This document shows positions 1 to 6,193 of a DNA stretch of 16,430 nucleotides, in pieces (position 1 is the first letter of the stretch; the number at the start of each line of letters is the position of its first letter). Source of the stretch: an uncultured Bacteroidota bacterium (lineage in GTDB: Bacteria > Bacteroidota > Bacteroidia > UBA7662); assembly GCA_903908015.1 (NCBI GenBank), contig CAIVQI010000087.1:1-16430 (forward strand). Direction: 5' to 3'. A program made the position numbers and the translations under genes. The notes under the pieces were generated by a model. It saw only the letters and a program-made list of their open reading frames with translations. It did not search any database and was not told the origin of the DNA.

Positions 1-533
1 GGTCCCTGAGGACCAACCGCTCCATCATTACCCGGAACACCCTGAGGGCCTTGAGGACCCTGTGGACCCGCAGGACCTGTCAACCCTATCGGTCCCTGAG
101 GACCTGGTAATCCGGGAACGTCGGCCGTACGTGCATGCAGTGCGTATGGCACGCTCAACAACTGACTGACACTCGTAATGAAATAATTCGTTCCACCATT
201 CGGGTCAGCCTCCACTTGCACAAAATAAGGGCCCTGTGACCAGTTAATTTGAGAGAACAACCCCACCGTTGGCACACCCGAACCAATATTAAAACTCAAT
301 AAACCATTGGCATTGGTTCTCGGATTGGGCAGATAGACCTCACTGTAAACTGCGGTACCATTTGGACTACCTTGAAGGATGCTAACGCGAACACCTACCG
401 TGGCATTCACAACCAACTGATTTGATGCGTTGCGCAATATCGACTGATAACTCATCAAATTGGGTGACGACTGTCCACTTACCAATAACGACCCCAATAC
501 CATCGCGAGAAAAAGAAAAATTCTGTAGTACAT
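1..533 (-). CDS. Collagen-like secreted protein, 3' end outside the window
   Basis: The reading frame opens with ATG at 533 and stays open to the window edge, giving 177 residues. Residues 1-20 look like a signal peptide (MYYRIFLFLAMVLGSLLVSG). Residues 25-138 form the leader domain often found in exported Bacteroidota proteins, recognisable by SILRNASNQLV near 31-41 and the segment SQLLSVPYALHA near 123-134. From Gly141 on the protein is a run of Gly-X-Y triplets, 12 complete ones before the cut, many of them GPQ, as in collagen-like stalks. A triple-helical fibre on the cell surface is the expected structure; its target is unknown. The gene starts 26 bases after the T9SS-sorted gene upstream and probably shares its transcript. 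The C-terminal domain, which would show whether this is an adhesin, a tail-fibre-like protein or a T9SS cargo, is missing. Confidence 0.85.
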   Translation of the reverse strand, partial: MYYRIFLFLAMVLGSLLVSGQSSPNLMSYQSILRNASNQLVVNATVGVRVSILQGSPNGTAVYSEVYLPNPRTNANGLLSFNIGSGVPTVGLFSQINWSQGPYFVQVEADPNGGTNYFITSVSQLLSVPYALHARTADVPGLPGPQGPIGLTGPAGPQGPQGPQGVPGNDGAVGPQG

Positions 534-559
534 AATGATAGAATTATAGATAAATACGC

Positions 560-1039
560 TTACCTCTTGATGACACGAAACACCTGGGTGGGCTGACTGT
601 CTCCCTCTACCTCCAGCATGTAGGCCGATGAAGAATAAGGTATCAACGATATTGAAGTAAACTCACCTGTAATCGTGCCAGTCGTTAACATCCGACCTCT
701 GTAATCCAGCAAACGATAACCCGTCCACCTCGATGTTTGACCCGTAATCTGTAAGGTAATATCGGCATCACTCGGTATTGGATAAACCCGCATACTGTCG
801 CCCGATGTTCCCCCAATTCGTATGACCTCATAAGGTTGTTGAACACCCTCAGAAAATTTCAGCAGAAATGGAACAACATCAACCTGAGTGGTGAACAACT
901 GCCCCACACTGTATGTCAAACTCCAACCCTGACCGGTTCCTTCTCCCCAAGATGAATGTACCGAGGTTTGGGCATTAACGCCTGTGGAGAACATAATTAA
1001 AATCATTAAAAACGAAATAATATTTGTTTTGACCTTCAT
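560..1039 (-). CDS. Small exported protein with T9SS C-terminal sorting domain
   Basis: A 159-residue protein. I chose the ATG at 1039 rather than a TTG six codons upstream, because the signal peptide (MKVKTNIISFLMILIMFSTG, cleavage probable after VNA at 23) then begins cleanly. The mature part contains a short beta-rich segment with the pattern LTYSVGQLFT (41-50) and the phrase EGVQQPYE (64-71), common in Bacteroidota proteins that carry a type A sorting domain. Residues 84-159 match that domain: VYPIPSD near 85, YRLLDYRGRML at 108-118 and a basic C-terminus ending FRVIKR. The type IX machinery should therefore move it across the outer membrane and process the tail, leaving a surface protein of only about 60 residues. 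Function is unknown. It lies directly before the collagen-like gene, so the two may act together. Confidence 0.85.
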   Translation of the reverse strand: MKVKTNIISFLMILIMFSTGVNAQTSVHSSWGEGTGQGWSLTYSVGQLFTTQVDVVPFLLKFSEGVQQPYEVIRIGGTSGDSMRVYPIPSDADITLQITGQTSRWTGYRLLDYRGRMLTTGTITGEFTSISLIPYSSSAYMLEVEGDSQPTQVFRVIKR

Positions 1040-1079
1040 GAATAGAAAATTGTTCAATTACTATAACAGTTTTGAAATC

Positions 1080-1108
1080 CAAAGATAGTGTTTTTTGAGA
1101 CTGATCAA
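1080..1108 (-). promoter_or_regulatory. Predicted Bacteroidota promoter for the T9SS-sorted/collagen-like pair
   Basis: Read on the minus strand, TATCTTTG (1087-1080) matches the phylum's -7 consensus TAnnTTTG exactly, and CTTTG with its TTG at 1108-1106 lies 18 bases upstream, within the usual -33 spacing. The predicted transcript would start near 1073, about 34 bases before the ATG at 1039. Placement between the Fic gene and this pair fits the start of a new transcription unit. Confidence 0.55.
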
Positions 1109-1135
1109 AGGCATCGTGATTTCATCGTTATCAAA

Positions 1136-1150
1136 TGACAAATAATGTCA
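1136..1150. repeat. Short inverted repeat upstream of the promoter at 1080-1108
   Basis: The plus strand reads TGACA-AATAA-TGTCA, a 5-bp perfect inverted repeat with a 5-base spacer. It lies about 28 bases upstream of the predicted -33 element, a position suited to an activator or repressor. It also falls shortly after the Fic gene, but it has no T-run, so it is not a terminator. Arms this short can arise by chance. Confidence 0.25.
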
Positions 1151-1230
1151 ATCCCTCAGAAAGGGTCATCAAGACAACCACCCACAATTGTGCAGTAATA
1201 TTGATATATGGCTGGTGCTTGCTGGTATGG

Positions 1231-2187
1231 CTATTTAATCAATCTGTATATTGTGTTTGTTTTATCACCTTCTTTATCAAATAATCCAAGTTCAACTCCC
1301 TTTTTTAAATCGCGACTAGCAGTTGCAGATGAAATTTCTTTAAAGACATTCATGTAATCCTTCCTACTGAATTCAGTTTGATTTAGTTCAGAAAAATAGG
1401 TCAAACGATCCTCTGTATTCAAATTGCGACTTTTGACGTCGAGCACGTTATGAAGCGACCCGTCAATCACATTGAGCATATACTCAATAAAAGGTGTCGA
1501 ATTTCCAGACTTGTCACTTTGTGAAAGCGCGTGGTAGTAATTCCTTTGGGTTTTATGGATAATGTTCTCCAATGGAATAAATTCAAACACCGGGTATTCC
1601 TTCATTAAAATCAAGGTTTGCCACAATCTCCCCATTCTTCCATTACCATCAATAAAGGGATGGATGAATTCCATTTCATAGTGAAAAACGCAACTTTTGA
1701 TTAGAGAGATTTCCTTAGATGCCTTTAGATAACTGAATAGATCATTCATTAAATGAGGCACATTTTCAGCGGGTGGGGCCATGTGGGCCATCCGCTCACC
1801 AGCCATTATACCGACGCCTTTTTTGCGATATTTTCCATTTTCTGGCACTAAACCTTTCATGAGGATCGCATGAGCCTTGAGAAATGATTCTGATGATTTT
1901 GGATCAAATGAATTTAGTTGGTTATATGCGTTGATAGCATTCAAAACTTCAATGACATCTTTCTCTGGACCAATGATTCGCTTGTTTGCTATTAAAGCAG
2001 TGATTTGCTCCTCTGTCAGCGTATTTCCCTCTATGCTCAGAGACGAGTGTATTGTTTTAATGCGGTTTTCCTTCCTTAGTTTCGGAGATGGCCTGTTCAA
2101 AAACTTGGCATTGATCTGACCAAGTTTTTCTGAAACCGAAGCGATTAACTTTAAAATCTCTGGCGTTATTTGATAAGGAGGATTCAT
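1231..2187 (-). CDS. Fic-family AMP-transferase, self-inhibited type, with C-terminal winged helix
   Basis: A 318-residue protein. The Fic core motif HPFIDGNGRMGR (176-187) matches HPFx(D/E)GNGRxxR fully, with catalytic His176, Asp180 and Arg187, so it is predicted to transfer AMP (or another nucleotide part) to a hydroxyl group of a target protein. The N-terminal segment SLSIEG (49-54) matches the inhibitory motif (S/T)xxxE(G/N); Glu53 would block ATP in the resting enzyme. This makes it a class II Fic protein, which needs no separate antitoxin, and none is seen nearby. Residues from about 258 to 318 resemble a winged helix (SRKDYMNVFKEISSATASRD), so DNA binding is plausible. ATG at 2187 is chosen; a palindromic site and a -7 element lie just upstream. 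The gene is visibly AT-richer than the DabA gene (about 37% versus 53% G+C in one 60-base row counted in each), which could mean acquisition by transfer. The target is unknown. Confidence 0.93.
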   Translation of the reverse strand: MNPPYQITPEILKLIASVSEKLGQINAKFLNRPSPKLRKENRIKTIHSSLSIEGNTLTEEQITALIANKRIIGPEKDVIEVLNAINAYNQLNSFDPKSSESFLKAHAILMKGLVPENGKYRKKGVGIMAGERMAHMAPPAENVPHLMNDLFSYLKASKEISLIKSCVFHYEMEFIHPFIDGNGRMGRLWQTLILMKEYPVFEFIPLENIIHKTQRNYYHALSQSDKSGNSTPFIEYMLNVIDGSLHNVLDVKSRNLNTEDRLTYFSELNQTEFSRKDYMNVFKEISSATASRDLKKGVELGLFDKEGDKTNTIYRLIK

Positions 2188-2190
2188 ATC

Positions 2191-2225
2191 TTGATACTAT
2201 CATTTGATACTATCAAAGGTATCAA
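2191..2225. promoter_or_regulatory. Operator-like tandem palindromes at the Fic promoter
   Basis: The 13-bp unit TTGATACTATCAT (2191-2203) is followed at once by TTGATACTATCAA (2204-2216). Each unit is itself a palindrome around a central C (2197 and 2210); the second extends to the perfect 15-bp TTTGATACTATCAAA (2203-2217). A further half site, GGTATCAA, follows at 2218-2225. The block ends 3 bases before the Fic start codon and overlaps the predicted -7 element, so a bound protein would block transcription. Confidence 0.65.
2214..2221 (-). promoter_or_regulatory. Predicted -7 promoter element of the Fic gene
   Basis: On the minus strand TACCTTTG matches TAnnTTTG exactly and would start transcription near 2207, about 20 bases before the ATG. 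I see no convincing TTG at the -33 position, so the promoter may be weak or depend on another factor. It is embedded in the palindrome block. Confidence 0.45.
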
Positions 2226-2277
2226 TTTGTCCGATTATTCCAGTTAAGGCTTATTCTATATTTACTATGATCATACT

Positions 2278-3030
2278 TTATATAGAAATGTGCATGGGCA
2301 GTTCCAACAACAACAACTCCGAATGGGGGGCTTTTGCCAAGATGCCGATCTCGTTGTTGTCCATGGGCCTGATCCCTAGGGCATCGCGCCTGTTGAGGTC
2401 CACGCCATCGATCTGAAAACTTCCCTCTATGACCATCGCAAATAGGCCGTTGTTCTTTGCACGCTTTGAATATGGCATGGTCTTGCCTTCATCAAAAATA
2501 CCCCGATGAATCCATGCATTTTGATAAATCCATAATGCGTTGCTCGCCCTATCGTCCGACTGGGGTGCAACAATATTGTGCAGAGAATTCCGACCGCCTT
2601 CAATATCGAACGACTTTTGGTCGTAGCGCGGCGACACATTTTTGCGGTCGGGAAACACCCATATCTGGAAAAGCCTTACGTCTTGATCGGGATGGTGGTT
2701 GTATTCGCTATGGGTAATGCCTGTTCCAGCACTCATCACCTGTACATCGCCCTGACGGATGACACCATGATTGCCCATGCTGTCGCGGTGTTCTAATGCG
2801 CCCTCCAAGGGTATCGTGATGATTTCCATGTTGTCGTGCGGATGCGTTCCGAAGCCCATGCCTCCCGATACCCGGTCATCATTGAGTACCCTTAGCACGC
2901 CGAAATGGATGCGCTCGGGATTATAGTAACCGGCAAAGCTGAAGGTATGCCGCGCCTCCAGCCATCCATGGTGGGCATAGCCGCGTGTTTCGCTTCGGTA
3001 CAGGATATGTTGGGGTGAAATCTGGTGCAT
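2278..3030 (-). CDS. Pirin-family bicupin metalloprotein
   Basis: A 250-residue protein from the ATG at 3030; a TTG nine codons upstream is possible but less likely. The pirin signature is clear: ARHTFSFAGYYNPERIHFGVLRVLND in the N-terminal cupin (shown in parts at about 26-51), HPHDNMEI (63-70) and THSEYNH (106-112). The expected metal ligands are His63, His65, His107 and Glu109, the same order and nearly the same spacing as in human pirin. Family members bind iron or another metal; some have quercetin dioxygenase activity and others act as redox-linked regulators, so the reaction here cannot be named. It begins 52 bases after the porin stop with no terminator in between, so it may be read from the inorganic-carbon operon. 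A functional link to that operon is not shown. Confidence 0.93.
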   Translation of the reverse strand: MHQISPQHILYRSETRGYAHHGWLEARHTFSFAGYYNPERIHFGVLRVLNDDRVSGGMGFGTHPHDNMEIITIPLEGALEHRDSMGNHGVIRQGDVQVMSAGTGITHSEYNHHPDQDVRLFQIWVFPDRKNVSPRYDQKSFDIEGGRNSLHNIVAPQSDDRASNALWIYQNAWIHRGIFDEGKTMPYSKRAKNNGLFAMVIEGSFQIDGVDLNRRDALGIRPMDNNEIGILAKAPHSELLLLELPMHISI

Positions 3031-3082
3031 CGATTTGGGTGGATTGAAGATGTGCAAAAATACTGCGCGGCGAATTTCTGGG

Positions 3083-4564
3083 TTAAAAAAAGATCTGGTA
3101 CTGCAGTGTAAGGGTGCTTTTGCGGGGGCCGGCCTTCAGGCCTGCTGTTACTGGATTGGTTGAGATCACGGGTAAATAGGTGGGTCGCGACAACCAATCC
3201 AAGGTCAGTTTCGCTTGATGCCCTTGGAGGAAATAATTGCATCCTGCATTCCAGGTATTCATGGGCAGACCATCGAGTGCATCAAAATCCGAATACGTCA
3301 TGGTGGCATATGGCATTACTTTTTGCGGCTGACTGAATCTGCTTTGGGGCAGTAAATAGCCGAGCTGGGCATAAACCGTATGACCCGTACCCATCATGGG
3401 CAAGGCATTTCCCCAGCTTGGGCCCTGACGGCCTGTACCCGGCACAAAAGCGGGATTCTGGCCATTTGCGGGGTTCATTATGCCGTTATACCTCAGGTAG
3501 CGCGTACCATAATTGGTGTCGAAATAGCCCAAATATGCATTCAATGCGCTCCCTCTTTCGCGATTCAATGGAATATCGAGGTACCCCTCAACCGCCCACA
3601 AAAACATCGGCTGGAAACGTTGTTCGGCGCCGCTGCCCATCCACATGGCATTTTTTTGATGGATTATGCCGCCAGCCAGATGGCAAATACGTTTTTGTCC
3701 GAGGCGTGTTCCCGACATATAGGGTGTCGTGTGCGTTTCATGCTCACCGAATTGATAAATAACATACACCTGTGACTGGCTATGGTGGCCGACAGGAGAA
3801 AAGGCAGCGAACAAGGAGTCTGGCTTATAGGGTGGTGACGGGTATCCACCCGATGAGCTCACCGGAAAAGGATCACTCAATACAATTCTGTAATCGATTC
3901 GCCCCAATTGACCACGTGCATAAACACTGAGCTTGCGCGAAAACTCATCGGTCTGGTCGACCGTGGCCTGAGCAAAAACGGGCACATCAAGCGAAAGAAT
4001 GGAACCGATAGAAGGTTGACTAAACCGCGAAAGCCCGTTGATGATGGTGAGGCCGCTCCCTAATTTCAGTCGATTTCCTTGGCCGATTCGGTATTCACAT
4101 ACCGCGTCGTGTACGAATGCCGCCTGTTTTCGATTGCCTCCAATGGCAAACTGACTGTTGACATTGTTCTGGCCGAATTGCATATAAAAAAACACGCGTT
4201 CGGTGAGTTGCGCAAGGAGTTGGATTCGTGTTCGTCTCAATCCAATGTCGTTACTCACATCTTGGGGCAGACCCTCTACTGTTGTTCCGGGATTGTTTTG
4301 GTTTCTGCGCAACCAAACCTGATTTAGAAAAGTAATTTGAATGTATCGGGAACCGGAAGTGTTGAGTAAATATCGGATTCCCTCTTCCTTCTTAGGAATT
4401 TTAGCCGTTGTATCGGATGTCATACATCCATATTGGGCATCATTAATGAAAAAAGAGGGAGTGTCCACACCCCTTCCCATTGCACCTTGATGGATGAAGA
4501 GTTGACCAAATAGAACCACATTCAATCCCCAACCATGGGGTAATGATTTCAAAGCGCCGAACAT
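3083..4564 (-). CDS. Outer-membrane beta-barrel porin in the DAB/SulP cluster
   Basis: A 493-residue protein starting at ATG 4564. The first 30 residues contain a basic start and a hydrophobic stretch (WGLNVVLFGQLFI, 12-24) suited to a weak signal peptide. Much of the rest alternates polar and apolar residues as in beta strands, for example FFYMQFGQ, QVYVIYQFGE, HTVYAQLGYLL and STLTLQYQIFF; the last residue is Phe, as the outer-membrane insertion signal requires. Residues about 75-230 read like the phosphate-selective porin O/P type (QITFLNQVWLR, LRRTRIQLLAQLTERVFFYMQFG in adjoining segments), but exact family membership needs a profile search. It follows the SulP gene by 13 bases, so co-transcription is very likely. 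Position suggests that it admits bicarbonate or another anion to the periplasm; the sequence alone does not prove the substrate. Confidence 0.8.
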   Translation of the reverse strand: MFGALKSLPHGWGLNVVLFGQLFIHQGAMGRGVDTPSFFINDAQYGCMTSDTTAKIPKKEEGIRYLLNTSGSRYIQITFLNQVWLRRNQNNPGTTVEGLPQDVSNDIGLRRTRIQLLAQLTERVFFYMQFGQNNVNSQFAIGGNRKQAAFVHDAVCEYRIGQGNRLKLGSGLTIINGLSRFSQPSIGSILSLDVPVFAQATVDQTDEFSRKLSVYARGQLGRIDYRIVLSDPFPVSSSGGYPSPPYKPDSLFAAFSPVGHHSQSQVYVIYQFGEHETHTTPYMSGTRLGQKRICHLAGGIIHQKNAMWMGSGAEQRFQPMFLWAVEGYLDIPLNRERGSALNAYLGYFDTNYGTRYLRYNGIMNPANGQNPAFVPGTGRQGPSWGNALPMMGTGHTVYAQLGYLLPQSRFSQPQKVMPYATMTYSDFDALDGLPMNTWNAGCNYFLQGHQAKLTLDWLSRPTYLPVISTNPVTAGLKAGPRKSTLTLQYQIFF

Positions 4565-4577
4565 GTGAAACTAAGGT

Positions 4578-6182
4578 TTACCTGTTTACCCGAACCCTTG
4601 AAGCCAGCGGGTGCCGGGAAATGGGTTTCATCCCTTCCAAACCCGTTACCAGAATCTCTCGCTTTTCGTTTAAGGCGTGGTTGCGCTGTTCCTCTATGAA
4701 TTCGAGGAAAGAGTGATCTACAAATTCGCAGTGCGAAAAATCAATTCGTACAAGCGACACATTCGAGAGGCGCTCGAGCACTTTTTTGTATCCGATGAGG
4801 TGGGTAAACAAGGCGGCCCCTTGAATTTCAAGCGTTTGCGGAACAAGATCAGGCCTTAAAACATAATTGGGTTTGAAAAATGAGCCGAGAAAAAGCCAGC
4901 GGGTGATGTGTATTAGTAATTTTAATGTTATCCCTGAAGCTACCCCTAAAAGTAAGTCTTCGGCAAGCGTTATACCGATGGTGACCAAAAAAATGGCCAA
5001 TTGCTCCCATCCAATTTGGAGAGTCTGACGAAATTGCCTGGGCGAAGCAAGCCGATAGCCGGCAAACAAAAGCATGGCGGCCAGTGCAGCATTGGGTATG
5101 AGTTCGATGATCGGTATCAACAGGAGCATAGAGAGCAGCAAAAAGGCGCCGTGGAAAAAGTTGGACCATTTGGTTTGGGCGCCGAAACCCACGTTGGCAC
5201 TGCTGCGCACCACCTCGGAGATCATGGGTAATCCTCCCAGAATCGAGGACACGAAATTCCCCACACCTAAGCCGAACAAATCCCCATTATAGTCGGATGT
5301 CCGCTTTTGTGGATCCATGGAATCGATCGCTTTCACGGTGAGCAGGGATTCGAGTGAATTGATGAACAAAAACATCAGCACGTATTTCCAAAACACCCAG
5401 GTTCCGATCAGTGAGAAATTGAAGTGGAAACCGAAATCGCCCCAAAAATCACCAATGTGCACCAAGGTGTAGGCGGGTAAAGTTTCTGAGAATTGGCGTG
5501 CAAGCGATGTTGGAATTGCAATGAGCAACACCCACATCGGTGCAGGTACTTTTTTGAGCCAACCCCTCTGAATGGAGGGGTACAAGAACATGATTATGAG
5601 AGACACAACGCCGAGTATTGCTGGCTCCAACTGAGCATGACGAATAAAATTCGGGATCTCTGCCAACAGCTCAAGCGGTGGCTTTCCGGCATACATGTGG
5701 GGGGCGACGCCCATGAGTACAGGAAATTGCTTGGAAATGATGATGATGCCGATGGCAGCAAGCATCCCGTGAACAGCCGAATGAGGAAACAAATCACTCA
5801 GTGAGCCGAGACGACCCAGGGCCAAAAGCAACTGTAGGAGGGAAGCCACCATGACGGCAGCAGTCACCATTGGCCAGTAGGACTCACCCCCAAACTCCAG
5901 AAAAGCGCCCGAACAAACGGTGATGAGTCCGGCCGCAGGCCCTTTTATGGTGAGGGGAGAAACCCCAAAAAGCGGTGTGATTAGCCCCCCCACCATGGCG
6001 GTGAGTACCCCCATAGATGCCGGAAAGCCGCTGGCCTTTGCAATGCCCAAACTGAGCGGAAGTGCCAAAAGAAACACCAGAAAGCCCGACAACATATCGG
6101 TTTTCCAGTTTTTTTGAAGGTCCTGTAGGTCGCTTGCGCCCAACAGGGTAAATGGATTTTTATATGATGAATGATGATTCAT
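4578..6182 (-). CDS. SulP-family anion permease with STAS domain, candidate bicarbonate transporter
   Basis: A 534-residue inner-membrane protein. After a short cytosolic N-terminus it shows the SulP start MLSGFLVFLLALPLSLGIAKASG (about 30-52, membrane helix 1), then FGVSPLTIKGPAAGLITV (about 72-89), which carries the substrate-site helix 3, and many further hydrophobic helices up to about 435. Residues 451-534 form a short STAS domain (VRIDFSHCEFVDHSFLEFIEE at 478-498, split around Phe482), the usual regulatory tail. SulP proteins carry sulfate, bicarbonate or other anions; BicA is the bicarbonate example. No sulfur-assimilation gene is nearby, whereas DabB ends 11 bases upstream and the porin begins 13 bases downstream, so bicarbonate is the better guess. 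No fused carbonic anhydrase is present, as occurs in some relatives. Confidence 0.92.
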   Translation of the reverse strand: MNHHSSYKNPFTLLGASDLQDLQKNWKTDMLSGFLVFLLALPLSLGIAKASGFPASMGVLTAMVGGLITPLFGVSPLTIKGPAAGLITVCSGAFLEFGGESYWPMVTAAVMVASLLQLLLALGRLGSLSDLFPHSAVHGMLAAIGIIIISKQFPVLMGVAPHMYAGKPPLELLAEIPNFIRHAQLEPAILGVVSLIIMFLYPSIQRGWLKKVPAPMWVLLIAIPTSLARQFSETLPAYTLVHIGDFWGDFGFHFNFSLIGTWVFWKYVLMFLFINSLESLLTVKAIDSMDPQKRTSDYNGDLFGLGVGNFVSSILGGLPMISEVVRSSANVGFGAQTKWSNFFHGAFLLLSMLLLIPIIELIPNAALAAMLLFAGYRLASPRQFRQTLQIGWEQLAIFLVTIGITLAEDLLLGVASGITLKLLIHITRWLFLGSFFKPNYVLRPDLVPQTLEIQGAALFTHLIGYKKVLERLSNVSLVRIDFSHCEFVDHSFLEFIEEQRNHALNEKREILVTGLEGMKPISRHPLASRVRVNR

Positions 6183-6193
6183 TGGGGTTGAAA

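Noticed and set aside
1183..1192. CACAATTGTG palindrome in the Fic/T9SS intergenic region
   Set aside because: A single 10-bp palindrome without spacer, T-run or promoter relation; too short to support a function.
4578..6182. Sulfate transporter
   Set aside because: SulP proteins are often labelled so by default, but no sulfur gene is near and both neighbours on one side are inorganic-carbon genes. It is not excluded, only less likely.
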